Notes: a model not told the origin generated them from the letters alone. 64,000 nucleotides of DNA from Echinochloa phyllopogon (GCA_033239725.1 BTCW01000004.1:2681001-2745000), one strand, 5' to 3'. Counted from the first letter of the stretch, positions 1-11,477 are shown. Numbers and translations are program-made.

Positions 1-1762
1 CCAACTTAGCACTGGTATATGTAGTATTAACGGGTATAAAGTGAGCTACCTTAGTTAATCTATCCACAATAACCCATATGGAATCATATCCTCCTCGAGT
101 GCGAGGTAATCCAACAATGAAATCCATACTGATTTCTTCCCACTTCCATTCAGGTACCTTGAGTGGCTGAAGCAAACCGGCTGGTCTCTGGTGTTCAGCT
201 TTGACTCTCTGACAAACATCGCACAATGCCACATGGGCAGCCACATCCCTTTTTAGTCTATACCACCAATACCTTTGCTTCAGATCCTGGTACATCTTGG
301 TGCTTCCAGGATGAATAGAATATGCGGAATCATGAGCTTCCCTTAAGATCTGCTCTCTGAGAGACTCGATATCCGGTACACATATCCTCTTTCTAAACCA
401 AACTGTACCTTGATCATCTTCGGTGAAGTCGGGAGCTTTCCATGCTAACATGGTTTCCTTGATTTCCTTTATCTTCTCATCAGTAAGCTGACCTTTCCGA
501 ATTTCCTGTTCCAGTGTAGACTCAACTTCCATTGTCACACCTTCTGTCTGATTCAGGAATCCTAAGTTTAGCTTTTCCATCTCTGCAAGCAATTCAGCTG
601 GTAACTGGCGACCAAACATTGCATTTACTTGTGACTTCCTAATCAACGCATCAGCAACCAAGTTAGCCTTGCCAGGATGATAGTTGATTCCCAGATCATA
701 GTCCTTGATCAACTCCAACCATCTTCTCTGTCTAAAATTCAGATCCTTCTGAGTAAATATGTACTTCAGACTTTTGTGATCAGTATACAGCTCACATCTG
801 TTACCTAGAATATAGTGCCTCCAGATCTTCAAGGCATGAACAACAGCTGCAAGCTCCAGATCATGAGTAGGATAGTTCAGCTCGTGTTTTCTCAACTGCC
901 TGGATGCATAGGCTATTACTCTGCCTTCCTGCATGAGCACGCACCCAAGACCTCTACGAGAAGCATCACAATAGATATCAAAGTTCTTGTGAATATCTGG
1001 CATAGCAAGCACTGGGGCGGTAGTCAACTTCCTTCTCAACTCTTCAAAACTGGTCTGACACGCTTCTGACCAAACAAACTCTTTGCCCTTCTCTAATAGC
1101 GAAGTAAGGGGTTTCGCTATTTTAGAAAAGCCTTCAATGAATCTCCTATAATATCCAGCCAATCCCAGAAAGCTTCTGATCTCAGAGACTGTGGTAGGAG
1201 GTTTCCATTCCAACACATCCTTAACTTTACTTGGATCCACTGCAATACCTCCTTCAGTGACCACATGTCCAAGAAAAGACACTTGATTCATCCAGAATTC
1301 ACATTTACTAAACTTGGCATACAACTAGTTCTCTCTAAGCGTCTGCAACACCAACCTCAAATGTTCTTCGTGCTCTTCCTCATTCTTCGAGTAAACCAGA
1401 ATATCATCAATAAACACCACCACAAACTTATCCAAGTACTCCATGAACACCTTATTCATCAGGTACATAAAGTAGGCGGGTGCATTTGTCAATCCAAACG
1501 ACATCACCGTATACTCATATAATCCATACCTGGTGGTGAATGCTGTTTTAGGAACGTCGGAACGTCTGATCCTCAACTGATGGTAGCCAGATCTCAAGTC
1601 AATCTTGGAGAAAACCTTAGCTCCTTTCAGCTGATCAAATAAGTCTTCAATTCTGGGCAATGGATACTTATTCTTGATGGTTACCTCATTCAATGAACGA
1701 TAATCCACACACATTCTCAGAGTACCATCCTTTTTACCCACAAAAATTACAGGTGCTCCCAA
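1..1762 (-). pseudogene. Reverse transcriptase, RNase H and N-terminal integrase (partial)
   Basis: From 1762 the RT frame shows VDYRSLNEVT, the MSFGLTNAP block, and the catalytic FIDDILVYSK (the YVDD-type box). A TAG at 1325-1327 interrupts it; the same frame then reads on without a stop to base 1. Beyond the stop come the connection domain, RNase H (catalytic start FDIYCDAS, later TDHKSL), and the integrase zinc-binding domain (histidines in EAHDSAYSIH, cysteines in CDVC near 220-190). Next is the start of the integrase core (MDFIVGLPRT). The rest of integrase is outside the window. Confidence 0.9.
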
Positions 1763-2451
1763 GGTGACGAACTAGGACGATTGTAACCTTTATCCAACAA
1801 TTCCTTAAGTTGTTTCTTAAGTTCTTCTAGTTCATTAACAGCCATTCTATAGGGTCTTTTAGAAATAGGAGCAGTACCAGGTAAAAGCTCAATAATAAAC
1901 TCAATGTCTCGTTCGGGTGGCATACCTGGCAAATCGTCTGGGAAGACATCTGGAAACTCACAAACCACTCTGATATCTTCCAAAGGAACACCACTGGCCT
2001 GATTCACTGAGTACGTTGAAGCTGAGGGTTGTGTGGCTCCGAATTCAATCTTCTCTCCCTGAGGGCTAGTCAACAACACGGACCTCTTGGCACACTGAAT
2101 CACCGCATCAAAAACAGCTAACCATCCCATTCCAAGTATGACATTGATTCCCTCAGAGTTCAGGACTATCAAATCAGCAGGAAAATCTACCCCAACTATT
2201 TTCAGGTTAACTCGGGGACAGATAAAGTTGGCTTTCATGTTTCCACCGGGTGAGCTAACTAGCATGGAATTTCTCATGGGAACCATAGATATATTATACT
2301 TAGCTATGTACTGAGCAGTAATAAAAGAATGAGATGCTCCAGAGTCGAATAAAACCGATGCAGGGGCTGAGTTGACAAGGAACATACCAAGTACCACATC
2401 CTGGGACTCCTGTGCGGTCTCTGCAGCAATATGGTTCACCTTGCCCCGCAT
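1747..2451 (-). pseudogene. Aspartic protease and start of RT, ends at a frameshift
   Basis: The frame follows gag in phase. It contains a retropepsin-like domain with the catalytic motif DSGASHSFI (about residue 37) and the second conserved block GMGWL. It then enters the pre-RT region ending in a conserved RPSSSPW segment. There the frame breaks: the next in-family residues are found one base out of phase starting at 1762. The break lies in a short G run near 1755-1762 and is most simply a one-base loss. Together with the stop upstream, this separates gag, protease and RT. Confidence 0.85.
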
Positions 2452-2457
2452 CTGATT

Positions 2458-3394
2458 CTACTGGCCTTTGTTGCTCTGGGGCGTCGGGTTCACATTCCTG
2501 TTCTGCTGCTGAGGGGTATTCTGCCTAGGTGCACTGCCACTCTGGTGCTGAGGGGTCTGAGCATTCTTCTTAGGACAGTTGTGGGCATAGTGGCTGGGAT
2601 CTCCACAAATGTAGCAGGTACGGGGAGTAGGGGCACTGCCTGGTGCAGGGGTCTTCACTGGAGTCTGGGTCGGGGTGGTCTGGCGGTCCTGCTGAAATGC
2701 TGGACGCTGAGGTGGAGGTGCTGACCGCTGACCCTGACTCTGCACAAAGTTACTCCCTTGCCCACCAAAACGAGCAGGCATGTTCTGCTGAGGTTGCTGA
2801 AAACGAGGGCGGGTGTTACTGCTTGACTGTCCTGAGGACATGAACTTCCTCTTCTGCTCTCCCAACTCACGGCGCTTGCTCTCCAAGCCAATGGCCTTAT
2901 CCAGCAGCTTCTGAAATGTTGGGAAGGTGTGAGACATGAGTTGATATTGGAGCGGCGGAATCAATCCTTCCAGAAATCGCTCCTGCTTCTGCTCATCGTC
3001 CTTCACCTCATCTGGGGCGTAACGGGACAACTGAATGAACTTATCCCGGTACTCGCTGACGGTCATCCCACCTTGCTTAAGTGAGAGGAACTCCTTCTTC
3101 TTCAGCTTCATGACACCAGCAGGAATATGGTAGCTCCTGAAGTTGGTTCTAAACTCCTGCCAGGTGATAGCATCAGGGGTGGCATGAGCAGCAAGATAAG
3201 CATCCCACCAATCTGAAGCTGATCCTTCCAAACGACCTGAGGCATACAGGACCTTCTCCCTGTCATTGCACTGAGCCATATCCAGCTTCTTCTCAACAGT
3301 CTTCAGCCAATCATCAGCATCAAGTGGATCCGCTGAGTGGGAGTAGGTATGAGGTTTGTGACTCATGAACTCCCGGTGCTTGTCCCTCTGCTGG

Positions 3395-3426
<32 letters not shown>

Positions 3427-3606
3427 CTGTGCTTGCATGGCTGCCAAGGTGTTAGCCATGCCCTGGAGAATCTGAGTCTGGTTGGCGAGGATCTGATCCA
3501 TTGCTGAAAATGCTTGATTCGGCGGAGGATTTGGATTGGGGTTGGCACGTCCTTGACGATTCACAGGTGGTTGATCCACTCCACTTCCAGACCTGGTGTT
3601 TACCAT
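2458..3606 (-). CDS. gag polyprotein region (382 aa, ends at a premature stop)
   Basis: The structural capsid/nucleocapsid protein of the element. The N-terminus (MVNTRSGSG) is followed by an asparagine run encoded by a GTT/AAC microsatellite, a capsid domain (Retrotrans_gag type, with WDAYLAAHATPDAITWQEF), a Q/P-rich linker, and one CCHC zinc knuckle, CYICGDPSHYAHNCP, near residue 340. It ends at TAG (2458-2460). The protease frame continues in the same phase immediately beyond this stop, so gag-pol was probably one frame and the stop is a secondary CAG-to-TAG change; I infer this from the frame and the glutamine-rich context. Confidence 0.88.
3393..3426. repeat. (GTT)n microsatellite inside gag
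   Basis: About eleven GTT units on the plus strand encode a run of asparagines in gag on the minus strand. A likely length-variable site between copies of the element. Confidence 0.9.
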
Positions 3607-4426
3607 CTGGTGGTTAGAACATGAGGTTCAGAGGGTAGTAAAAAGATATAACTCAAATCATTAACAGATAAGAGTTAATATAGAACTAGTTGCCAATGAC
3701 GGGCAATTCAAATTGTGAAACAGATTCTGTTTGTCCTAATTAAACAGTCATCACTCTCATTCTGTGTATCCAAAAATCATGATCTTTGGTCTGAACGTAT
3801 ACTATCAAATTCTGAAACTAACCCAACTTGAATTACCTCAATCGGAGTTTTGTGGCTCGAGGTATAAAATAAACAAGACAGCTGTGTCAGGACCACGGGA
3901 CAGATTCTGGTTGCTCCAATAGAACCATTATATCTCTCTTCCAGAACCTCCAAAAATCACGAAAAACTCCCAGAACCTAGGATATCAAGTCCTTAATCCA
4001 ACCCAACTGGATTTATGTCAAATGGAGTTCTGAAGCTCCAGAAACAATTCGGACAGTACCAGGATATCATGCAGCGGCGAAAACGGATTGTCGCATAACA
4101 TGATTTATATGAGGGGTACAATTATGTGGTTAAAGTGATAGTTAGGGGCTAAGATCAGAGACCAAGATAACCCAAAACTAACTAAATTTATTTATTTAAT
4201 AATTACTCAATTGTGGTCATCACTCCACAATTAAGTTCAATCATTACAAAGATCCAAATCACACACTTAGCACAAAAGCAAACATCTCTACCACACTTTT
4301 AAACCGAACTAAAACACATGTTACGCACGCGTCTCAACGATTCTAAACGTACTAAACTAACAAAATAAAGGGTATCCTATCTTAATAGGTATGGGTGAAG
4401 CAACTAGACGATCCACCAAGCACTGT

Positions 4427-5203
4427 CTAGCGAGGCGGTGAATGACCCAACAATCCTTCTATATCTTCATCCAAGGGCGGAAGTGCTTCTCCCTTGAGTT
4501 CAGCTATCAACCTCTTGTTCTTCCTTCGTTCAGCAGCGAGTTCTTCACGCACTTCTTGTAGCTCTCTTGTGGTGTCATCGGCGTGCACGTCGAGCATCTG
4601 GGTTAACGCTACTTGGACGTTGAGTGTGGAGTTCACACCTGACGGGTGTGGTACAACCCCAGTTGGAGTGCCTTGCTGCCTTTGAGGAAGATATGCCCAA
4701 GCAGTGTGACGTACTTCAGCAGCCTCTTCATGACAAAGCACAGAAAGTGCCCTCCTGGCTGCATCCTGGATTCCAGCTTCGAAAGTTGATCTGATGGCGA
4801 TGACATGATGTACTGCAGCCTCTTTGGTTCCTCCAAACTCATAATCAGGCTCCCTGATGTATACAGCGACTTCCCAGTCCTCTGGGTGATCTGGATGTGT
4901 CCTCCTCCTTCCACAATATTCTATCTCCACTGGGTAGTTCAAACGCTCGAAGAGCATTCGAAGCATCATCGGAAACCCACTATTGCCTCCGTCGTGGTGA
5001 TGAATAGTCACTACCCACATGTCAGGCGGCGGTGAGGGTCCTTCACTTCCTTCAGATCCAGCTGGAGCATTCCCTCCTGAGTTGACTTCTTCGTCCATTA
5101 CTTCCATCTCTTCAGGTTCCGGTTCCACTTCTTGCACCGAATGCGACGAAAAAGAGGAAAGAGTGCTTGCCAATCTACGAGCACCTTGCCTTGTCAGCAC
5201 CAT
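4427..5203 (-). CDS. Retrotransposon ORF0 (extra ORF between PBS and gag)
   Basis: An uninterrupted 258-residue frame starts 224 bases after the primer-binding site. It has an acidic N-terminal third (EPEPEEMEVMDEE), a central region with the segment DMWVVTIHHHDGG, and a C-terminal helix rich in E, R and K (about residues 205-240) that may be a coiled coil. No enzyme motif is visible. Proteins of this kind are a recurrent extra ORF in grass gypsy elements with long LTRs, and their function is unknown. Unlike gag-pol in the same element, it carries no stop or frameshift. The initiating ATG is the first in the frame (MVLTRQGARR). Confidence 0.75.
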   Translation of the reverse strand: MVLTRQGARRLASTLSSFSSHSVQEVEPEPEEMEVMDEEVNSGGNAPAGSEGSEGPSPPPDMWVVTIHHHDGGNSGFPMMLRMLFERLNYPVEIEYCGRRRTHPDHPEDWEVAVYIREPDYEFGGTKEAAVHHVIAIRSTFEAGIQDAARRALSVLCHEEAAEVRHTAWAYLPQRQQGTPTGVVPHPSGVNSTLNVQVALTQMLDVHADDTTRELQEVREELAAERRKNKRLIAELKGEALPPLDEDIEGLLGHSPPR

Positions 5204-5426
5204 CTATGGTTTAAGCAAGAAGGGGTGAGAACAGTTCTAAAGACATCAGAATCAGGTGAGATGGTGAAAAAGATAGACCAGAAAACAAAGTCAAGGAGGA
5301 GACAATTATCAATGACCTGGATTAATAGCAAATTAAACCAAGAATAGATAGACCAAGAGTAGTTAAGCAAAATAATCCTTAGAGAATGACCATTGCTATC
5401 TAGGCTTGCGTCCTACAGTCAACATA

Positions 5427-5438
5427 GCTCTGATACCA
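5427..5438 (-). other. Primer-binding site, initiator tRNA-Met type
   Basis: The minus strand reads TGGTATCAGAGC, complementary to the 3' end of plant initiator tRNA-Met, and lies four bases (GGGG) inside the LTR end. This fixes the element's direction and the LTR border. Confidence 0.93.
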
Positions 5439-5442
5439 CCCC

Positions 5443-8326
5443 TGTCACACCCGGTTTTAAAGGCAAAACCAGGTGCATCTCATATGTGCGCCAGGATCAG
5501 TTTACACACATATGGTAGACGTCATAAGTGAATATCCATAACCATGCATAACGAAAGAGTATTATATTGCAATTATTACAATATCAGAGTTGACTCAAAT
5601 GTCATAGCGGAAGACTTAAATAAACGTTCATCTAACGAAACAAAAGTGACTCCAACTCCACAGGCATTGACTGGGGGAGACTCGCCTAGAACTCCTCAAA
5701 ATCAGTGGTGAAATCCTCAAAATTCTCCCAATCTGAGCAGCATTCCGGTGTAGTTGATGCAATAAAGGAAAGAAAAACAACAAGTATGAGCACATAACGT
5801 ACTCAGCAAATGTAATATGACATACAAGGCTGAGGCAAAAAGGTTGGCTGACCAAACTGCAGTAAGCACTTTTAGTTGGTCAAGTTTTATTAAGCAACTA
5901 TTTACTAGCAAATGAAAGTATATACCACCCACAAATTAATGAATGTCAAATTTCCAACATATTCAAGTAACCACGATTTAGATCATGTTCAAGTATGATT
6001 ATCATGTAAGGGTCCAGGCCGCTCTTGACCGTGAGCACGGCTGTTATAACAGTTTTACACTCTGCAGAGGTTGTACACTTTCACCATAAGCCGTGATTCC
6101 CATTGCCGAAGCTTTGTACCCTTCCCACACCACGTGGACCGAATACTGGGTTTCACTATGAGACCTTTACAAATGCACTCTAATAAATGATAGCCCGCTA
6201 AGGTTTCTGGTTCAGAAGCAAAGCATAACCCTCCCTAATGAGGTCTGTCTCTTACCAAAGCCCACAGCTCAAAAGGACCGAGCTATACCCCGTCAACCGC
6301 CACCCCCCATGCCCCTTTCGGGTAAAGCTACCATAAACCAGAGCACCTAATTAGTCAGTCAAAGCCAGAGCCATATGGCACTCATGGTTGTACTGTTTTC
6401 CTGGGTGGTTCTCCATGTTCCAATTAAAAAGATATGATCTTGCCAATTAATTGTTTAAAAGAGTATATGGAACATAGAGTAGGGGTTCATTAACCAATCC
6501 CAGTTGAGCAAACTAAGCATCATCTACCATCAAAATTAATTAAGTAACCCAGTTTCAGGGACAGGAAAAATATAGTGGCTAGGCAAATCCTTAAATAGGA
6601 ACCCATCAAATTAAGACACATGCAGGGGTGGTGAAATTAATAATTATTAGGACATTTGCATGACATAATACACCTGCCTTCTTTCCAACTCGGTTGCTGC
6701 TCAAATTCTTCTCCAACAGTTGGTTCTTCAGAGAAATCCTTGAACTGGTCGTTTCCAAGGAAACAATACAACAAATAAGAAACAGTACACCAAACAATTC
6801 CAACAGGAGAAAACAACAGCACAAAATTAATCTACACATTACAACGAACGCGTGAGCGCGAGAATCACTAAAATCGGAGTTGAAACGCAAAAGATATGGC
6901 TTTTCTAAGGTTCAGGGACTTGTTGGCAAAGTTTTAAAAGTTCCAGGGGCTTAACTGCGAAAAACCAGGGGCTAAAACATAATTTTGTATAAAAACTCGA
7001 GGGTTTTCATGTAAAAGACAAACCTTGGACCTCGGGCACAATTTTAAATCCTGCAGGGGTTAAAATATAAGAAAACAGGACCTATTCGGAATTATTTTTG
7101 AACTAAGCTGGACCGCGGGTTGATTTCCAAAAACTTTAAGGGTTCTTTTGCAAAATTACCACACTGACCGGTACGCAGCGACTTTGACTTGGGACGAGAT
7201 CTAAATCGGGCCATTGGATTGCGATCGGATGGCTCAAAATAGATCGGACCGAGGGCTCGTCGGCGGGGAAGAGACAGCGGCGGCGCTACGCATTCCCGCG
7301 GCGGAGCTTCACCGGAGAAAACTCGATCCGGAGCTACGGAGCTCGGATTACGACGGGAACAGGCTCTAAAGAACCACTGGACCACGACAAAATCACCTAG
7401 GGTGCTATTGACGACCGACGTGCAGCGGCGAAGGCGAACGACGAGCCATGGCGGCGGCGGCGCTCGGTCGACACCACCCGTCCTAGAAACTAAGCTACTA
7501 CGCGAAAACTCGAACAAGAACAGGCTCGGTAGATGCGGTACCTCCTTGCGAAGCTTTCCCGAGGACCAAGCAGGGCGGAGGAGCGACGGAACTTGAGATC
7601 GACAACGGCCGAAGCTTGGCGGCGGCGATGGCGGCTGCTCGGGCGCTAGGGCTGTTTGGTTTGCGGCTCGACTTGATGGGAGGGAAAGCGGAGGTGCGCG
7701 CGCTAAAATAGGCCGGAAAATTGAGCTCGGCAGGCGTGCAGAGATAGGAGTAGGAGACGGAGACGGCGGCGAACGGGACTCGGCACAGCGTCCGGGTCGG
7801 CGACGTGAGGAGGAAGGAGGTGCTGACAGGGGGACCCCACCTATCGGCGACCAAGAGAGAGAGGGCGACGGGGAGAGGACGGACGGGCCAGACATGGGCC
7901 GAAAGAAGGAACGGGCCGGCCGAGGAGGAGGGAAGTCGGCCCGGGAAGAGAAAAGAAAGAGCAGGGAGGAAAAGAGAGCGAGGAAAGAAGTCCAGGGGGC
8001 AAAGTTGGTCTGAGCCAAGAGTTAAAGGGGCGAAACCGAACTCGGCTATTTAAAACTTTTCTAAAACTCAAACAAAAGCAAATCAAATTCGAATTTAAAC
8101 AGAATTTAAATTCCAACTTGATTTACTAGCAACCAAAAATATATGCAACAGCATGAATGCAACAAAAACTTATTTTGACTAAAATAATTATTTAATGTGA
8201 TATTTAAATTAATAAAAGGCTAGAAATTCCAATTAATTCCTAGAAAATTTATTTAAGCCTTAATAAATCCTAGAAAAATTAAAATGGTTGCTACAATTTA
8301 AATGTGATGAATTTTAGGGTGTTACA
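5443..8326 (-). repeat. 5' LTR of the gypsy element
   Basis: On the minus strand the repeat starts TGTAACACCC and ends GGGTGTGACA, the usual TG...CA ends in a short inverted repeat, and the primer-binding site follows four bases after the end. At 2,884 bp it is long for a plant LTR. A GC-rich block (about 7150-8030) sits in its upstream (U3-side) part, while the rest is AT-rich. The only copy in the window is this one, so the boundaries rest on the terminal motifs and the primer site, not on comparison with a second LTR. Confidence 0.85.
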
Positions 8327-9446
8327 CCTTCCAATTCTAACATCTAAACACCACCTTTGGTTTGCAAGTTCACATCCTTTTTGAAGTTTTGTTCTCCGAT
8401 CTGAGAGGGGCACGTGTGGGTAAAGACAAAAGATATGTGCATGGCCTCTCTAGTGAGCTCTTTTACAGTACCGAATACCACTCTTGGGTGGTATATGGTA
8501 TATACATGGCTAATTTAGTAATTGCGACTATCCGTCGCCGGTCGCCGTAAAGAGACAGGATATAGACGTACAAGATATAGACGTTGGAAAAATAAGGAAT
8601 AGAGGGAAATGGATAAAATTGAGAGGAAAATGAAACGACAGGTCACGGTAAATTGGAATGATCGAATGAAAAAATCACTTAATTACATTAGTTACAGTGA
8701 TGTCATTTATATTTCTTCCAATAATACCCTTATACTACCTATATCACTCCCCATATACTACCTATACCACTAGTCCACGTTATAATGGTATATAATTTTT
8801 CTCAACTAATCAGAAGTTTATATACTACTCCTTTTTAACCAGTGGTATTTCAATCTGAATAAAGCATGATTGAGTTGAGTGACGCAAATGCATGTTGCCG
8901 CTCCTGCTTTTTACCCTATGAATGAAAAATAAAAGATATTATGCCTTATATGGTTAGCACAACGTCACATGCTTTTAGTATTACATAGTGTGATCGGTCA
9001 TGAGATGAATCCTACTTAGAGATTAACGGCGCCAAGAGTATGGTATCACACCATCTACCTATGACGTCAAATAATAGATTAAGATAATGATATCAATCCA
9101 CTCTCTAATAATATCTATTTTATGGATCCAAATATAAAATACATACATTAAATTGCTAAAATATAAAAAAATATGTCTTACCAAAGAGTTATGACTTAGA
9201 GCAGGCATTAAAAGACAGTCTAAGCATATGAGCAAAATAGGACTTCTAGGGGCATATGCCCCTTAGAAATCTATACTCGATTTAAATTTAATTTTTAGGG
9301 TAGGTTAACGTCATGGGCACTTGAAAAGAATAGTTGTTGTGGCGGAATCGACCAAATTAAACTGACTCAAGTGTGAAGCCATCATTTTGTAAACACTTCA
9401 TACTATTCATATTTGAAACGTCGTATTTCCGGCAATCCATCGGTAG
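8327..9446. other. Intergenic, AT-rich, no gene seen
   Basis: Between the gypsy LTR and the hAT-like remnant. Short palindromic pieces occur (for example TACCACTCTTGGGTGGTA near 8476-8493 and several ATACTACCTATA-like repeats at 8750-8790), which may be the remains of a small foldback element, but no clean ends or target duplication were found. Confidence 0.5.
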
Positions 9447-9658
9447 GGGTGGACATTTGATTCTCGTTTCGGTTCTTCGGGTGATGATGAAACTTGGACA
9501 CTAGTAAATCGGAACCAATCGGTTCTGAAATATTCTAGAAACCGAGCATTCGGTTTTAAGTTATTTCGGTTCTAACCAAACATTTTGAGAAAAGACAAAG
9601 GCAATAAAAAATATGTAATTTAGAAGTAAATTTGGACGATACTTCCTCTTATTAGATA

Positions 9659-9785
9659 GGGTTAATTAGATTCGTGCCATTATAATTTTCATGTTTTTGA
9701 AGAACGCCATTACTATACAACTTACTATGCTAGTGCCATTACAATTTCACACTTATTTAAAGAATGCCATTATGTACGCCCAAGA
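9659..9785 (+). repeat. Left terminal inverted repeat of the Pack-MULE
   Basis: Matches the inverted right end (10536-10661) nearly base for base, from GGGTTAATTAGA through AATGCCATTATGTACGCCC. Confidence 0.9.
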
Positions 9786-10001
9786 CCGTATTAGGCCCAC
9801 CTGCAGGTGTACATGAGGGCATCGTATTTCGTATGTACCATTTTACCCTCCCTTCCCTCTCTCCTACCTCTGACATGTGGGACCCATATGTAAGTATCAT
9901 CTTTAACCTCTCTCTCCCCCTTCTTCCTCCTTGCAACTCCTCTGCTCCTCCTTGCAACCTCGCATGCACCGCTGCCGCTGGTGACCAACAACCCCGCCTC
10001 C

Positions 10002-10281
10002 ATGGGCTGCGTCCGCAGCCGCCCGAGCCGGCCGTCCCGGCGCCGCCGCAGGATCCCGTCGTGGTTGCTGCTGGGAAAAAGCCGGAGCAGACGGCGGGAA
10101 AGAAGGCGCGACGGGAGAGGCGCTCCCGCTCGTCGCGCCCCGCCCCGGGCGGGAGCTTCACGAACAGGGCGCGCGGAAGCAGGTCGCCGCCGGCTGGCCC
10201 GCCTAGCTCTCCGCCATCGCCGACGAGGCCATTGACGGCCGGACCCCACGCCACGCCGACTCCTTCGAGAAGATCGATAAG
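10002..10281 (+). pseudogene. Captured first exon of a CDK-like (IBS1/CRK-type) protein kinase, decayed
   Basis: An ATG at 10002 opens MGCVRSRPS, the myristoylation-type MGC start of this plant kinase group. Further on, in another frame, the sequence reads GWPA, a TAG codon, then LSAIADEAIDGRTPRHADS and FEKIDK. This corresponds to the conserved segment just before the kinase domain in this family, where the normal residue at the stop is W (TGG to TAG). A GT donor (GTACGC) follows AAG at 10281, matching the first exon-intron border of those genes. At least one frame change and one stop separate the two halves, so no protein is made. Family assignment is from memory of the motif. Confidence 0.7.
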
Positions 10282-10535
10282 GTACGCGCGCTCTCGATTT
10301 CGGCCCCCCTGCGCTTTCCCATCCATTGCCCCTCGCTAGCTCGGGCGACGCCGGCGGGAACGGCAGCCCCAGCACGCCAATCGGGACCTGTCGGCGGCGA
10401 TGGAAGGTTGAAGAAGACCTGACATGTGGGTCCCACACGTCAGTGAAATGAGAGAGATGGAATGAGCAAGGGCAATCTTCTCCATACGAATATATGACCC
10501 CCTCCAATATGCCTGCAGGTGGGCCACGGGCGCCG

Positions 10536-10661
10536 TCGGGCGTACATAATGGCATTCTTCAAACAAGTGTGAAATTGTAATGGCACTGGCATAGTAAGTT
10601 GAATAGTAATGGCGTTTTTCGAAAACATGAAAAATTATAATGACACGGATCTAATTAACCC
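10536..10661 (-). repeat. Right terminal inverted repeat of the Pack-MULE
   Basis: Inverted partner of 9659-9785; differences are scattered single bases, so the two arms have diverged modestly since insertion. Confidence 0.9.
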
Positions 10662-10670
10662 TATTAGATA

Positions 10671-11477
10671 ATGATAATTGACAAGAGAAAAATAGCAAAT
10701 AGTAACACAAAGACATCAGTTCAAATATGACCCATCACACATAAATCAAACCTAATCTTACAAAATGCAAAACTGAAACAAGTGTAGCACTAATTCATGT
10801 AATTCCGTTCTTTCGTTTGACCAGTTAACCGACATAAGGAACCAAAATAACTGTAGAAAGTTCGGTCCCATACTGCTTGGAACTGAATAGGGAACTGATC
10901 TTTTTTTGTTTCGGTTCTCGGTTATTTATGCCCACTCCAACTGTCGATGTACTTGGGAAAATCCGAATCATCCAATGTTGACATCTATTAGCTCATTTGA
11001 TCACATAGCATAAGGAACAACTAGCTACATATACCGCACTGGTTTACAAAAAAATAATCAAGAGATGAGTGTTACATGTTCTTTTGTGTTCTGTTGATTT
11101 TGCTTTCATCTGAAACAAATCTCTCGGTTATTTGAACTTTTCTAGACAAGCATATCTTGTTAGCGGTACAGAAAAGTTCCAGGGGTGGCTCCCCTTTTTT
11201 TTCAATAAGGAAAACTTTATTAATCTTGAACAGATACGTCAAGATAATATAAATGTACTAAGATTATTCCTGATCTTTGCATAGCTAGGATGTACACAGT
11301 CAACAAGAAAAAAAAACAACAACAAGAAGAAAGACATGGCATCCTACTAAACCCTAAACTTGCAATAGATGTAGGCATTACATCCAAGTTTTCATGAAAA
11401 GTATAGGGGGAAGGGAGAAAAGGATCATGAAAGGACTATACTAGAGAATTAACAAAAAAACGAGGGGTGTCTTATGA
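10671..11477. other. Intergenic with hAT-remnant tail, no gene seen
   Basis: Holds the right part of the hAT-like remnant up to about 10939. After that comes AT-rich sequence containing a T-run followed by AATAAGGAAAACTTTATTAA near 11196-11222, a motif I associate with old retroelement tails in grasses. No open frame of interest. Confidence 0.5.

Larger units (their letters stand above)
1..8326 (-). mobile_element. Ty3/gypsy LTR retrotransposon, 5' part, continues past left edge
   Basis: Read on the minus strand the order is LTR (8326 to 5443), primer-binding site (5438 to 5427), ORF0 (5203 to 4427), gag (3606 to 2458), protease, reverse transcriptase, RNase H and the start of integrase, which runs off base 1. 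Protease-RT-RNaseH-integrase order is the Ty3/gypsy order. The long LTR and an extra ORF between primer site and gag resemble the grass Tekay/Del-like elements (for example the RIRE3/RIRE8 type as I remember them). The integrase C-terminus, where a chromodomain would prove the lineage, is outside the window. The 3' LTR and target duplication cannot be checked here; the 5 bases outside the LTR are CCTTC (8327-8331). The element is not autonomous: gag-pol has two stops and one frameshift. Confidence 0.95.
9659..10661. mobile_element. Pack-MULE (nonautonomous Mutator-like element, 1,003 bp)
   Basis: The element begins GGGTTAATTAGATTCG and ends with the inverted form. It is flanked by an identical 9-bp duplication TATTAGATA at 9650-9658 and 10662-10670, the Mutator signature. 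The terminal inverted repeats are about 125 bp of high similarity and weaker similarity continues to roughly 250 bp. It encodes no transposase. The centre is abruptly GC-rich (about 9970-10380) and carries a decayed plant kinase exon, which makes this a Pack-MULE rather than a plain MITE. Confidence 0.9.
9447..10939. mobile_element. hAT-like nonautonomous remnant hosting the Pack-MULE
   Basis: The left edge reads AGGGGTGGACATTTG and the right edge, inverted, reads GGAGTGGGCATAAATAACCG. These resemble the GGGGTGGGCA... ends of grass hAT elements, and both sides are followed inward by repeated CGGTT/GGTTC motifs typical of those elements. The two halves are separated by the Pack-MULE at 9659-10661. 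I could not find a matching 8-bp target duplication, so the borders are approximate and the element is old. Confidence 0.4.

Noticed and set aside
5427..5438. Possible tRNA gene near the gypsy leader
   Set aside because: Only the 12-base tRNA complement is present; it is the primer-binding site.
7092..8018. 308-codon minus-strand frame in the gypsy LTR
   Set aside because: It lies wholly in the LTR, is low-complexity (S, P, R), and overlaps other long frames; the length is explained by GC-rich composition.
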